64,000 nt of DNA, from positions 61,948,359 to 62,012,358 of the forward strand of contig NC_081852.1 in the NCBI RefSeq assembly GCF_963259705.1. The letters are read 5' to 3'. Made by a program: the position numbers and the translations under genes. Positions 1 through 11,910 of this stretch are shown piece by piece (within the stretch, counting starts at the first letter, position 1; every line of letters starts with the position of its first letter). The stretch is from Myotis daubentonii. Its lineage: Eukaryota; Chordata; Mammalia; Chiroptera; Vespertilionidae. The notes beneath the pieces were generated by a model. The model ran no database searches. It was not told where the DNA came from and worked only from the letters and a program-made list of their open reading frames with translations.

Positions 1-596
1 CAAATAAACATCCGGAGACGCCAAGAACATAAAAGCCAAAGAGACCCTTACAACCTGGTCCTGTTGACCCACAAGAGAACTGAGTCACAGAGTAGCTCCG
101 ACCCGGCCAGGCTGGTCGAGGCCCCAGGCCTGGCAGCTGCCCGCGGAGGGGCTTTCCCACCCACACGGAGGCGCCGTCTTCGGATCGGGAGAAACCTGGG
201 CTCCTTGGATTGGGCGGCGTTTGTGCTTTTGTCTCCCATGAGGACCATTGCCTGGAGCACTGTGAAATCCAATTATATTGTTAATATTTCATGTGAGGCT
301 TCCCACCTGTGCTACTTAATTTGTATGCATGCATGAAAAGACGTGCTTGCCCATGTAAATGAAATGATTTTATGTCAAGTGGCCGTCTGAAGGGTTGTTG
401 AGTTCCTTTGCAGAATAGACGTGTGCGCACCTCTCCTACTAGAGCGTGGTGGGCGCGTCGGGGCTGGGACCACGGCTGCAAGCAGGGGCATCGGCCACCT
501 CGGGTGCAGTGCTCTCGGCCACTGAGGCTCAGGGGAAGTGGTGACTACTGAGGGGGTGCACGGGGGTGCCCGGTAAATGGGGAGGATTTCATAGAG
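1..596. other. Unique sequence, no gene seen
   Basis: No convincing exon, RNA gene or repeat is visible. An AT-rich island at about 245-345 has homeobox-like TAAT/ATTA cores and could be a short conserved noncoding element. The remainder is moderately GC-rich. Small open frames here lack any recognisable protein character. Confidence 0.5.
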
Positions 597-868
597 CAGG
601 GCTCTCGGCCTCAGCCTCTTGACATTGGAGCCAGTCACTCTATAGTGGGGTGTCCTGGGCACCGCAGAGTGTGAGCTGCATGCCTGGGCCCTACCCGGTG
701 CCGGCAGCACCGCCTCCCGCAGTCAGGAAACCCAAAATGCCTCCAGATGTTACCAACTGCCCCCTAGAGGCTAAAACGGCCCCAGTGGGGAATGCTGTCA
801 TAGAGCTTAAAAACAACATTCATGGAAAGAGAATTCCGATTCAGGGGAGGAGAGAACACAGCCTGACA
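597..868 (-). mobile_element. MER5A-like hAT element plus flanking homology (inverted partner at 16430-16693)
   Basis: About 200 bp resembles the nonautonomous hAT-Charlie element MER5A, including its CCTCTTGACATT and CCCCAGTGGGG-type ends. The match to the second copy at 16430-16693, read on the opposite strand, continues about 65 bp past the MER5A-like end. The two copies share many departures from the MER5A consensus as I remember it. They could be a bat-specific derivative family or an inverted duplication. Confidence 0.7.
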
Positions 869-876
869 ATGGGCAG

Positions 877-1092
877 GGCCTAGCCGGTGTGTCTCAGTGG
901 TTAACCATCGACCCATAAACCAGGAGCTCATGGTTTGATTCTGGTGAGGGCACATGCCCAGGTAGCCAGCTTGATCCCCAGTAGGGGGCGTGCAGAGGCA
1001 GCCGATCAATGATTCTCTCTCATCATTGGTGTTTCTAGCTCTCTCTCCCTCCCCCTTTCTCTCTCTGAAATCAATAAAAACCTATGAAAAAC
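877..1092 (+). mobile_element. VES SINE
   Basis: tRNA-derived bat SINE. It has a degraded A box near the start, a decayed B box, the core CCCAGTAGGGGGCGTGCAG, a CT-rich tract and a 3' AATCAATAAAAA tail. The CTCF-like core CCAGTAGGGGGC is intact at 978-989. Confidence 0.93.
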
Positions 1093-1894
1093 ACCGTAGA
1101 AAGATAGGTCTGGGTGTCCTCTCCAGCCTGATAAGATTATTCATTAGGTGAGCTAGAGAAGGTTGATATACACCGAATTTATTTCAATTAATTTCATTCA
1201 CTCCACAATAAATCTTTCATTGCGACTATGTCCCAGGGGCTGAGATAGATTCATGGATGAAGGATGGAGTGAGCATAAGAATGAACCAGAGACAATCCCT
1301 ACGGACAATTCTAATACTTGATGCAAAGTGGCAATGATCGGGGGGAACATTCGGGGTGCTGGAAGGAATGAGTGAGGGAGCACCGTGAGCAGCCCAGAGA
1401 GGGAGCGGCCATGAGACTCGGGGTCTGGAGGAGCTGAGGCTCAGTCAGCGAGGGGGCGGGGATGGAAATGACGGTGAGCGACACACGTTCGAAGGCCAGC
1501 GGGCAAGCGAGTGCCACGCATCCCGGGCCCGGGAGTTCAGTGGCACTGACACGCACAGTCGGTGTAGGCTTTGCACAGCTGTGTGCCCGTGAGTTAAGCA
1601 AAGCCGGGGGAGCTCTCTCTAAATGTTCATGTTTATAGCACATTCATCGCAGAGAGGAATTTTTTATTAATACCAGGAAGTATTGGAAAGGCCTCGGGGA
1701 AACCCATGCATAAGGTTGTCAGACTGAAATAACGAAAGCGGGGACTCTTCTCCGCGACAGATGCCGCTAAAAAATAAATACTCCGCATGTCATCGTTACC
1801 ACAATAAACATCCACGTCCAGTCCTCCCCCCCCCGCGCACGGAGCCCAGATGGCAGCCGTGGGCGGGAAAGAGCGCTGGACGCACACAGGGTGT
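1093..1894. other. Mostly unique; L2-like stretch near 1185-1300
   Basis: At 1185-1300 the text resembles the 3' part of ancient L2 elements (ATTCATTCACTCC then an ATGTCCCAGGGGCTG-like phrase). A CpG-containing C run lies near 1826-1838. No exon is recognised. Confidence 0.4.
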
Positions 1895-1995
1895 CATTCG
1901 CTCAGCAAATATAGGTTCAGCGCAGGCTGCGCGCTGCCAGGGGCCGGCGCTGCGGGTGCGAGGCGCGTGACCTGGAGGAGCGCACGATCTAACAA
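1895..1995 (+). repeat. L2/MIR-like fragment
   Basis: The phrase CATTCGCTCAGCAAATATAG, followed by a GCCAGGGGCCGGCGCTG-like stretch, matches the 'ttcattcagcaaatatttattgag ... gccaggcactg' module of ancient mammalian L2 elements, diverged and CpG-enriched. Confidence 0.5.
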
Positions 1996-2132
1996 CGGCA
2001 GATCGCTGCCGGTTTTGGCATCCGAAGATGTGTCCTGCCGATTGATGAGAAAAAGGCGGAGACCTCGCCGGGTCCCGATGCACCAAGAAAAGCAGCTGTG
2101 GCTAGAAAACACGGAAAAAGTTCAAACTCATC

Positions 2133-2300
2133 GCCCCAGGCCTGCGTGGCTCAGTTGGTTGGGTGTCCTCTCTCATTCACCGAGACATTGCCAGGCGGAA
2201 GCAACCGATCGATGTCTCTGTCTCACATCGATGTTTCACTCTTTGTCCTGCTCCCTTCCTTTCTCTCTAAAAAATAAATAAATACATAAATAAAATATCT
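2133..2300 (+). mobile_element. VES SINE, diverged or internally deleted
   Basis: The head GGCCTGCGTGGCTCAGTTGG keeps an A-box-like sequence. The middle is shortened and lacks a B box. The tail has CT-rich sequence and an AAATAAATAAAT microsatellite. Confidence 0.82.
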
Positions 2301-2334
2301 TTAATGAAATAAAGTTAAATTAATTCATAACATG

Positions 2335-2700
2335 TCCATTGAGTAGAGGCTGAACACCACCAGCGGTCATATGAACGAGTAAAGAAAAGCAGCTGTGAGG
2401 GAGGCCAGGGAAGGGGTGGCAGAAGGAGAGCCGCGTTACACCTGAAGATGTTCACCGCAGTGTTATCTAGTCTAAGAAAAATCAGAAGCAACCGAAAAGC
2501 TTGATAGTAGGAAGAATTATGTCAATTTTGGTACAAACAATACTTCATCAGATATTGTGTTCATTCATGACAGGCGTTATGAAGTTGCAGTAATGCAGAG
2601 CATACTATCATACTTATGGCACATGAAAAAGTAATGACCAATTAAGCATGGGAATTAAAGACCAGGCTGGAATACATTACGTTTATAATTGTTGAATTAG
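2335..2700 (+). repeat. Ancient L1 fragment (ORF2 end / 3' side)
   Basis: The sequence follows the L1M phrases 'ttcaccgcagtgttat...' and 'gaagcaacc', then the diverged 'ggtacaaacaatacttcatcagat' region. It is full of stops and is not a gene. Its order relative to the next L1 fragment shows that the two are separate insertions. Confidence 0.65.
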
Positions 2701-2934
2701 CTGGGCATGTCGCTCGGTCCCCTCCTGCCCTTTCCTGAAATTTAGAAAAATATTTGTATGGCACCTAAAGCCAAATGAAGTAAGAGCAAGTGATTGACAG
2801 TGAGTCCCTGTAGCCTTTTCTCCTCTCTGATCGGTCAAAAGACTCCGGGCTTACCGCGTTTTTCTTCCCTCCTCCCCTTCAGCTCCAAGGAGGAGGGTCT
2901 TCTATTTTTTCCTGACTTCTGCGATGCCCTGAGT

Positions 2935-3800
2935 CCGTTGAGAATATACAAAAAAATTCAGTTCCAGGTGGATTGTAAAATGCGTCACCTAAATATAAAA
3001 ACTAAAACAACCAGATTTTAGAAGATAACATGGCGGAATCTCTTCATGATTGTAGGTAGGTAAACTTAATAAACAATTCTAAAGGGGAAGATTGGGTTAT
3101 TTAAAAAGTAAATTACAATCGAGAACTTTAGAACATCGCAGACACCATGTAAGATAATAACAAGGCAAGTGACAGAGTGGTGGAAGATAATTGTGACAGA
3201 TAGGTGATAGATAGGTAGATAGATAGATTAGATAGATAGATAGATAGATACATAGATGATAGATGATAGATAAATCTAACAAAAGATGAATATCCAGTAC
3301 CCAGAATATATAAAGGGTTTGTCTAAATCAAAAAGGAAAACAACCCAAGTTTTAAAGGGCCAAAGACTGGCACGGGCCCCGCACAATGACCAACAAATAC
3401 ATGAGGAGGCTGGCAGGATCTTTAATTGTGCGGAAATGCAGATTGAAACCAGACTGAGACGCCACCCACCAGAATGGCTAAAGTGAAGTGGACACTAGCA
3501 AGTGTTGGCGAGGACCCGGAGCCGCTGAGCTCATGCTTTGGGTGTGGGAGTGGGAACGGGCACAGTGACTCTGGGAAACCGGTGATCACGTGCCTGTCCT
3601 GTGCACTCCGATGCCACCCTCATGTGTAGTCCCAGCGCGATGCGTCCGGGAAGAGCTATTTAAGAAGATCCGTGTTGGCATCGCTCGTCACAGGCATGAA
3701 TGGGAACGAACCCAGTGTCCATCAGGAGTGCGGTGGGTAAACATATTGTGGCAACGGAAAGGAGCAAGCCACTGCTACGGACGCCCGAGGGTGTGTGTGA
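2935..3800 (+). repeat. Ancient L1 fragment (end of ORF2), sense strand
   Basis: Diverged L1M ORF2 text is readable: 'ccagtacccagaatatataaag', 'aatgcagattgaaaccagactgagac', 'ccaccagaatggctaaagt' and 'agtgttggcgaggac'. Frames are broken by stops and indels, so no reverse transcriptase could be made. A GATA microsatellite lies inside at 3195-3275. Confidence 0.8.
3195..3275. repeat. (GATA)n microsatellite
   Basis: About 80 bp of imperfect GATAGATAGATA units within the L1 fragment. Likely length-polymorphic. Confidence 0.92.
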
Positions 3801-3993
3801 GGACGAGCAACAGGAACCAAACGCAGGGCCTGCGTGCTGTGTGCCTCCATTTCCCCACAGTGCAAAGCAAAAGGAACCTGTAGGTCTGACTGGGGTCCGG
3901 ATGATCCCCTTGGGGGTCAGGAACGGAGAAGGGGAGGCATGAAGGAGGCTCCTGTTTTTTAAAAATCATAATGGTGGTTTTTCCAGATGTGTT

Positions 3994-4215
3994 TATTTTT
4001 TTTAATATTATTTTTTATTGATTTCAGAAAGGAAGAGAGGGAGAGAGAGAGAGAGAAACATCAATGATGAGAGAGAATCATTGGTTGGCTGCCTCCTGCA
4101 GGCCCCCTACTGAGGTTCGAACCCACTACCCAAGCACATGCCCTAGCTAAGAATTGAGCTGTGACCTCCTGGTTCATAGATCGACTGTCAACTGCTGAGC
4201 CACACCTGCCAGGCT
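3994..4215 (-). mobile_element. VES SINE
   Basis: A reverse-strand copy: TTTTTATTGATTTCAGAAAGG tail, GA-rich tract, GGCTGCCTCCTGCAGG core and a head ending GAGCCACACCTGCCAGGC. Diverged; the B box is degraded. Confidence 0.92.
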
Positions 4216-5819
4216 GCAAATGTGATCATTTTATAAAAGTGGTCAAGCTTTCCCTTTGCGGTCTGTTCCTTCTCTGTGGGTGTGTGTCGTACGTCAATAA
4301 AAAGGAGTGGAAGCTGTTTGCCTTACGGGAGAGAAGACAGGAGTGCTTGAGTCTTGTCTTTAAGCACACGCAGCGTCTTATTTAAGATAAGGAAGGAGCA
4401 GTCTGGCTTGTACCAGGTGAGTGAAGATCAAACAAGTATAAATTGAAGCAATCGGGAGTTCGGCCAGTCAGGAAGGAGGGCTGTGGAGAATAAGAATGAC
4501 TCGCAGGCAAGAGCAGGTCGTGGGGGGTGGACCCCGTTTCAGAACCTTCACAAAGGACACAAACAGAGTCCGGGCACCGAAGAGTCTGGTGCCAAAAGCG
4601 GGAGCAAAGCCGGATAACAGCACAGCTCATCCATTCGCAGATGCGCGTGTTGTCACCTTCCAGCGTGGCCGAAACGGGCGCAGCACGCCGTCCGCCGCAC
4701 TCGGCAGTTATCGGTGTCTCTCTTCCTCAGGTCCAGGGCGTAACGGCGCGTCCGCATCAGACGGTGGGGCCGAAAGGCACCCTGCTTGATGCAATGTGGA
4801 CCGAGGCTCCCTCTAAAGATCCCCCTGGCCTTGCAGGGAGGGGGGCCAGTTCCCACGGGAACCAATTTGCTATTCCTCCCGAGGGCTGTTCCACAGGAGG
4901 TCAGGAGGGGCCGCCTCCATGATGGGCACTCAATAAATATTAAGCATCGCTGCGGCCCGCAGCCGGCTCTGAATACCAATTGGCATACGTTAGCATTTAC
5001 TGCTCATGGATTTTGTGACTGATGATCCCTCGCGCGCGTTGTCTCTCTCCCTCCACCCCCCCCCCCTCTCTCTCCCTCTCTCTCTGACTGTCTAGAATAG
5101 TCCACGTTCATAATGGCAAAGGTAGGACAAAGGGCGAGCCCGTGGTCAATGATGCTTCCCTGCCCACACCGAGCGTGTGACGAAGGAGCAGAGAGAGAGG
5201 AGCCCAGGGCACAGGCAAGGACAGAGGCCTGGCCGCCAGAGCTCCTTGGCCCAGCGAAGGCCTCAGAAGCCATTCAAGCAAATGAGGGACGGTGCTGGGA
5301 CTGGCTCTCCTGCAGAGAATGAGTCGGGGGCTGTGTGTCCATGTGTCCACACCCAGGACACACACACCTGGTAGTGAGCCCGGCTCGGGGCTGGAGGAGT
5401 GTCAGGCCCCGCTCCCTGGCTCACCCAGCGGTTTGGCAGGGTCTGCTGGGAGGCACCGCACTCGGCAGGTATGCGGGGCGTGGTGTTGCCGTGGGGCGTG
5501 GTGTTGCCTCGCGGAGCGGCGTGTCCTGGCCCATGGGCAGGTGAGCATTCTTCCCTCTGGCCTGGGGGCACGGGGTGGAGTTCAGCTCCGGTCCCAGGAC
5601 TCGCCCCGCTGGGGAGCACCCAGGAAGGAATGTCCCACCTCGCCGCGTTAGGGGCTGGTGCGGGCGTGTGGAGTGACCTGGGGGCACGGAGCTCAGTGCC
5701 GCTCAGTTGTGCAGTGTGCTTTGCACTTGACCCCTCGCTGGGTTACTAGGGAAGGAGAAGGCTCTGGGTGGGAATTGAGTCGGTTGGGTTTCCTGACAGC
5801 GACCGGCGCCTGGCAGCTA
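4216..5819. other. Unique sequence with minor repeats
   Basis: Largely unique GC-rich sequence. About 4905-4955 (GGGCACTCAATAAATATTAAG) looks like the 3' end of an L2 or MIR. A CT/C-rich simple tract spans 5040-5092. Near 5484-5512 there is a short direct duplication containing GGCGTGGTGTTGCC. No exon is recognised. Confidence 0.45.
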
Positions 5820-6090
5820 TGTCTCCATGTCTTTCAAGTTCGATTAATTAGCTCCGGCTGGGAAGGGGGGTGCGGGCAGCAAGAGGCCAGGCCCCCAGGG
5901 CCAGGGCACCGAAGGCCACAGCGTCCAGCGGGGAGACTGGCTGTTATTTTTCTTTCTGCCTGAGATCCAATTAGCAGGAGACCGGCAAAGAGCAGGGATC
6001 AAAGGTTCAGCTCTTCACGGGGCATGAATTGCCACAAGCTGGGCTTTAATCACGAACGGCTATTCATTAGGAAGATGGATGGCGAGACCA
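5820..6090. promoter_or_regulatory. Candidate conserved noncoding element (homeobox-site cluster)
   Basis: An AT-rich island in GC-rich surroundings. It has ATTAATTAGCT near 5843, CCAATTAGCAG near 5968, CTTTAATCACG near 6043 and ATTCATTAGG near 6063. The clustering of TAAT cores suggests an enhancer-like element. No alignment was available to test conservation. Confidence 0.3.
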
Positions 6091-7432
6091 GAAGGACGAG
6101 GCTCAGATCCCAGAGCCCTGCCCTGACCTCTGAGGTTCAGTCAGTGGACAGATAGCCACCGCGGTGCTGATGGAGGGAGCGCCGGAAGCTGCCGGAGTTC
6201 ACGTCGCCTGTGCCCACATCTGTGCCGCCTTCCTGCCTCTGGAAACCCTCCCAGGGCCCGGCCCCTGCTCCACCTCCTCCCGGAACATCTGTCAGCAGAT
6301 GCTGTTCCCGGGAGGGGCTCTCTGTCCGCGTTGACTGCCCGGGGGGTAGATGTCAGGGCCCACAGTCCTCTGCGTCTCATGGGGGACCACGGACTCGGCC
6401 CAGATGTGAACGGCGAGACCCTCGGGGCCTCATATCCGGAGAATAGCGCACCGATGCCCTTTGCTCTGCACTGGAAGGTCACCTGGTTGTAAGTTTGATG
6501 GATGCCCACTGAGAAGTCCCCGCTGCCTCTTTCAAACAAAGCCGGGCCGGAGTTCACGGAGCCACAGTGGTCCAGAGGGCGGTGGGGGCTCCGTAGAGAA
6601 CGTGGCTGCTCAGTTGCTGTCGTGGCTTTTCAGGTTTGGGCCAGCGACTGCAGACGTCTGCACCAGCGGATGGAATGCCCCCTGAGCTTCGGTCCCGGGG
6701 CAGCGCTCACCGGGGGCCGCGGCGGGGCTGTGACCTCAGAGGTCGGGCCAGTGCCCCAGGATACGCACACGGTGAGGAGGGCTTGCCTGTGAGCAAGCTC
6801 GAGGGCGTGTGCCCTGCACATCACCACTGAGAAGGAGTGCGCTGGCCAAGGCCTGGACGCCTTCCCAGGTGGTCGCCCCGGGTTCAAGGCGGTCGCGGCT
6901 TTAGGGGGCGATGCGCCATTCTGCTCCAGGCAGGTTTTCCTCCGAGAGACCACGTGGTTAGCGCTGTCACAGCTGGGAGCCGAGAAGGGCCAGTGGCCTG
7001 CCGACCACTAACAGCGCACCTACCAGCGGATTTGCGCTTCTCAGAGACGCATGGGTGCTGGCAGTCCTTCTGGAAGGAGGTCCTTGTAGACGTGCAGTGT
7101 TGCTCATCCCAGGCTTGAGGGTTGGCTGGTGGGACCTCGAGGGCTTCGATGTCGCTGAAGTCACTGGAAAACGTGACAGAACCCCTGAGAGGTCCCGAGG
7201 TCTCGCCCTCAGCGTTTCTCCCTCAAATACTCACGCCTCCTGCTTTTCTCTTTGCTCCCCGGGAGTCCCGAGCCTCTCGGACGGCTGGCAGACGGGTCGT
7301 GGGGTGTGTGTCGTGGGCAACTTAAGTGGGGCCTGGAGACAAAGTCACTCTGGGGACACTGCTCCCAGGGTGGTGATGTGCACGGCCTGCCCTTCCTCTC
7401 GGCGCTGACCAGTGAACCTCCACAGGGAGGGT
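6091..7432. other. Unique GC-rich sequence, no gene seen
   Basis: Several overlapping open frames of 65-140 codons occur on both strands, as expected in GC-rich DNA. None has a splice-site frame, start context or composition that would support an exon. No repeat is recognised. Confidence 0.5.
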
Positions 7433-7655
7433 CCCGGCTCGTGTGGCTCAGTGGTTGAGCGTCATCCCATGTACGGAAAGGTCACGGGTTCGATTCCCAG
7501 TCAGGGCACAGGTTCAGGTTGCCGGCTTGATCCCCAGTAGAGGGCGTGCAGGAGGCAGCCGATCCATGATTCTCTTTCACGTCAATGGTTCTCTCTCTCT
7601 CTCCCTCTCCCTTGCGTCCTCTCTCTCTGAAATCAATAAAAGCCTTTAAAATAAA
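7433..7655 (+). mobile_element. VES SINE
   Basis: The head CCGGCTCGTGTGGCTCAGTGG contains the Pol III A box TGGCTCAGTGG. The B box GGTTCGATTCC is intact near 7488. The CTCF-like core CCAGTAGAGGGC is at 7534-7545, followed by a CT tract and AATCAATAAAAG tail. Confidence 0.95.
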
Positions 7656-7669
7656 ATGAAACAGACTTC

Positions 7670-7835
7670 TACAGCGATGGAAATGTGTTACAGCCACATG
7701 CGGCCGTTGAGCACTTGAAGTGTGGTCATTGTAAGTGAGCAACGAAGTGTTTCATTTTGTTTTAACTGATTTGGGTTAGAATGGCCTCCTGTGGCCAGTG
7801 GTCGCCGTAGTAGACAGGCCGCTCTAGAGCGTCAG
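7670..7835 (+). repeat. Old hAT-like MER fragment
   Basis: The phrases 'atgcggccgttgagcacttgaa' and 'tgtggccagtggtcgcc...ctctagagcg' match a common mammalian nonautonomous hAT repeat. I do not name the exact family. Confidence 0.45.
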
Positions 7836-8057
7836 AATCCATCCCACTGGGGGATCTGTCCGGACTGTCGCTGTGCTGCTTGGGGCCACACGCACTCAGT
7901 GCCCTGGAGTCTGGCTAGAAGTCCAGAAATTGTGAGGGACGGGGGCGACGGGGGGTGGGGGTCAGTTCTAGACTCACCCCTTACACATGTGGTCACTTAG
8001 GGGGGAGTCCAGGTGTCTGCTAGAAGCCTCTCCCAGGAGTGTTTTACAATGAGTACA

Positions 8058-8290
8058 GCCCCAGCCGGTTTGGCTCCGTGGATAGAGCATCGGCCTGCAG
8101 ACTGTAGGGTCCCAGGTTCGATTCCAAAGGCATGTACCTTGGTTGCAGGCTCCTCCCCTGCCTGGGCCCTGGTTAGGGCAGGTGCAGGAGGCACCCAATC
8201 TATGTGTTTATTTCTCACATCAATATTTCTCTCTGTCCTTCCCCCTCTCTTCCACTCTCTCTCTAAAAATAGCCTCAGGTGAGGGTTAGA
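8058..8290 (+). mobile_element. VES SINE, older subfamily
   Basis: The head CCAGCCGGTTTGGCTCCGTGG is followed by a middle containing GGGCCCTGGTTAGGGC. The 3' tail is AAAAATAGCCTCAGGTGAGG, not the usual AATCAATAAAAATA. The copies at 23735, 34633 and 36193 share this longer tail. Confidence 0.9.
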
Positions 8291-8620
8291 ACAACAAGGA
8301 GTACAGAGCCGTTGTAAAAACACAGATAATAATATGTGTCGGCGAGGGTGTGGAACGCACGCAGATATCTATCAGCTGAGGAGTAGGTCAGTGAAATGTA
8401 GTGTTTCCACCCGGGGACAGTGGCCGGGCCATAGAGAGCCATGCAGGACCGGCCCATGCCCCAGCGTAGACGGATCTGGATAATATTATGCTAAATGAAA
8501 CTAGCCATCAGGAAGGGGCACGTGCTGTATGATTCCATTTATATGAAATGTCCAGAACCTGCGAATCTATAGGCAGTGGTTGCCCAGGGCTGGGGGCTGG
8601 AGGCGAATGGGGGAAAAAAG
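8291..8620 (+). repeat. Ancient L1 3' fragment
   Basis: Recognisable L1 phrases: 'attatgctaaatgaaactagcc', 'tgtatgattccatttatatgaa', 'atgtccagaacctgcgaatc' and 'gtggttgcccagggctggggg'. Noncoding and diverged. Confidence 0.8.
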
Positions 8621-9090
8621 AAATAAAGAAAAACAGAACACGTATAGAGACCCCCCTCCGCCCCCCTCAGCGCGTGTCTGGGGTGCAGCGTCCGCGGGGA
8701 GAGTCCCAGAGGCTCTCCTTTCAGCGATCTTGCGGTTTCATTTATTAGCTGTGGGTGGGTGGGGCTTGATTATAGCTATGGATTAAAATAATGACTAGGA
8801 GAGGCAATTAATTCCCATCCTAAAGTGTGTTAAAGCATTTGATTTAAAATGTGGACAGAATTGAAATAAAAATCCATTTAGCATTCGCTCATCCAACAAA
8901 TATTTAATCAGCGCCACAGTGTGTCTGGCTGCTCTCCACCTGGAGAAAGCAGGGACCTGAGGAGGAGGCCCCGCCTCCCTGAGGGCCCTCCACGCCCAAG
9001 GGGTAGGGTTCGGCCTCCTGCCCAGCCCATCAGCCAGGGGGGCCTGGAGGAATGAGAGCATATTCTATTTGGGTATTGTTTGTTTTGTTT
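8621..9090. other. Unique sequence with L2-like piece
   Basis: About 8880-8945 has the L2 phrase TTCGCTCATCCAACAAATAT. No gene is seen. Confidence 0.45.
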
Positions 9091-9302
9091 TGTTTTTAAA
9101 TATATTTTTGTTGATTCAGGGAGGAAGGGAGAGGGAGAGAGAGAAACATCAATGATGAGAGAGAATCATTGATCAGCCACCCCCTGCACACCCCACACTG
9201 GGGATGGAGCCTGCAACCCAGGCATGTGCCCTGACCGGGAATCGAACCGTGACCTCCTGGTTCATGGATTGATGCTCAACCACTGAGCCCGCCAGCCAGG
9301 CT
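9091..9302 (-). mobile_element. VES SINE
   Basis: Reverse-strand copy with tail TTTTGTTGATTCAGGGAGG, core region ACACTGGGGATGGAGCC and head GAGCCCGCCAGCCAGGC. Moderately diverged. Confidence 0.93.
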
Positions 9303-11844
9303 TTCTGGGTAATTTTAGGAGAGTTTGAAAAGGGACCATGGATAACAGTGGGAGGGGACGGTGTGGAACCCAGGACTATGGTTACAGAGGGTAGAGAGGG
9401 AGGTGGAAGGAGACAGAGCCACCAACAGGACTCAGCCAGCCCAGGGAGGGCCGGGGACGGGGGCCAGGGAGTCAGTGCCCCACCATCTCCCCCTCCGATA
9501 ACCTGCCTGTGTCCCATTGGGTGAGCCACCGGGAAGCCAGAGGCCAGGGAGCTTCATTGTGTTCCGTGCCGGGTAGCCTGCCGGGCCCACCCACAGGTGC
9601 AGAGGGAAGGAGCGGGTCTGGAGAGGTGGATGGGAGACGGCCAGTCCCGGGGAGACAGGGTGAGAGGATGCACTCCTAGCCCAGACCCCATGATCGTTAG
9701 GGCGATGGAGGAGGGCCGAGGTGACCTATTTCTTGGCTCCTGAGAAGGTTCCCAGTGAAGGCCCGTGGTGAGCAGGGCCTAAGGATTGCCCAGGCTGTGG
9801 GCTGTCCGGGAGGCGCACGTCCCACCGTCAGCACGTTCAGCTGTCAGCCGGATCCCATTCAGCTCTGCCCAGCATCTCCCCAGCCTCGCACCTCACTCGG
9901 AAGGTACCCAGAGTCTTGCCAGTGCCCGCAGAGCCTGCGTGTCTGCCCCACTCGCTGCCACCCCCGCTGGGCTCCTGCTCCAGCCCCCTGGGCCTCTCGG
10001 GCCATCCCGCAGGGCCATGTGGCGGCTCCTCGCCCCCTCGGCCTGCACTCACCGGCAGGGTTGTCGGGGGGCCGTGCTGAGAAGGCAGATGTGCGTGCGG
10101 GCGCCCGCTTTTGAAAATGTCCTCGTTCAGCCTCAAGCCCATCGCGCGGCTGTCCCGATGGCTGCTGGCCGGGGATGTGTTCTTCGCCCCATAACTGAGT
10201 CTGAACATCGGGAACGGGAATCCAGGAGTTAGATTTCTTCTCCCAGGCCCGGCAAGCTCTCCACGGAAAGACAGGGGTATCCCCAGGAGATGTGCAAATC
10301 GTCCTAAACAAACCCCCGGCCAACAGCCACGTCGCGGGGATTATGGAACCTGGTTCAACCAGGAGCTGAGCTATTCCTGGTTCTGCTCCCCCCCTCCCTG
10401 CCCCGCTTCCTGCCCCCCTCCCCGCCCCCCGCCCAGATCCTAAAAAGCTCTGCTGCTCAGCTCTCTCCTAACAGCAAATGTAAGGGCTCCTCAGAGTCTC
10501 TCGGAAGCAGGCAGACACAGCAGGTCGAGCGCCTGGAACGGTTGTGTGTCTGCCGTTAAGCTACCGGGTTTTGTCAAGAAAGTCAATAGTATTGGGCCAT
10601 TCGCTCCCGAGGAACCTCCCGCAACCGCGTGGCTGACCTGAGCGTCCTCGTGTGATTCAAAGAGAAAGAGAGGGGATGGTCTCAGGTCCCAGGCGGCGCG
10701 AGGCACCGCGGCCATGAGTCAGAGCCCACTGACTGATGGCGTCAGTGTCATGCGCCTCCATGCCCCCCCCCCCACCGTTTTAGAACCCAAACCGTTTCTC
10801 TCGCCGGTCATAACCCGCAGGAGTGCCATTACTCATCTCTTTACTATCGTCTCCCGCCTCGAAGGACATTGTTTTGGTGACAACATCAGCCCAGGCCCCG
10901 CCGGGCACGCTCCTGTCCTGGTCCTTGTGCTGCAGACAGAACCCTGGGCCTGGCCGGGTGCCGGCCGGCGTCGGCCCTCTGACCCTCCCCGCCCGCCCGG
11001 CTCTGAGTGCGGCTCTGAAGCTGGAGCTCGTCCTTCCGGTTAATTCCGAGGCTGCTGATGTGGGTCTCGGGCGCTGCTACTCTCCGATCCATAGATGGAA
11101 TTTTAAACGTAAAGATCAGATTTTGTTAGAGAAGCGACTTTAAAAGCCACTGCAGTCGAATCTGTTGTTGTTGTTGCTGCTCTTGGAAGTTCCCCTTTGC
11201 ACCTCGCATCCTTCCGTCTCCCCAGGAGCCACTTTTTGGGTTCGGCTGTTCCTTTCCTCTTGGGCTGGGGGGTCCCCAGTTCTCGGGCTCCAGTCACTCC
11301 CAGGCTGCGGCCCAGTTCCAGAGGCAGCGCTGGCACCTGCACCCTGGCAGCGTGCTGGGCAGGGTGCTGGGAAGGGTGCTGGGCAGGCTCCCCCTCTAGG
11401 AGCAGGAGACCCCAGAGCTTGCCCTCTCCTTGCAAGGGCAGGCAGGGAGCCTCCAGGGCTGTGGGCTGGGGTGCAGCCATCTTTCCTCCTTCCCTGTATG
11501 TCTCCTCCCGCCACCAACCTGCCAAGTGGCTCGGGGTGGCCAAGGGCTATTCTGCAGGGACAGCGGACCTCCAGGGTCCCCCAGAGGGAATCGTCTCCTT
11601 TTGCACCTGCAAGCCTGGCCCCGCCCACTCCCCAAGGCCTGCGTGGGGTGAAGGGGGGGTCTGCAGGAGAGTGTGGGAGGCCCAGAACCCACTCCCGCTC
11701 CGTCCCTCCTGCCTCTGCTCCGGCCCAGGAAGCCCACGCTCCATCCACGGTGTTGACAGTCCTCCATATTCATGCGTTGTTGGCCCGAGTTCTGTGTCTG
11801 CCTGGAATTCATTTGCAGCCATTTTTCAGGAGGCACTTTTCCTT
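9303..11844. other. Unique GC-rich sequence, no gene supported
   Basis: About 2.5 kb without recognisable repeats, apart from C runs near 10395-10435 and 10765. Long overlapping frames (up to about 230 codons near 11165-11863, on both strands) reflect high GC and scarcity of stops. They show no domain, homologous phrase or splice structure that I recognise. Confidence 0.45.
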
Positions 11845-11910
11845 GTCTTCATTATCAGGTTAAAAAGGGCCATTAAGTGATTAGCTTGACAGACGACCTG
11901 GGGCGACATT
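11845..11910. promoter_or_regulatory. Candidate conserved noncoding core (TALE/homeobox-like)
   Basis: A short AT-rich segment with CCATTAAGTGATTAGCTTGACAG-like spacing. TAAT/ATTA cores lie next to TTGACAG, the MEIS/TGIF core. A similar TAATTAAT...TTGACAG arrangement occurs near 47292. Function is inferred. Confidence 0.25.

Noticed and set aside
11165..11863. Overlapping frames of 227, 232 and 202 codons on both strands
   Set aside because: GC-driven stop scarcity; no recognisable protein, start context or splice structure.
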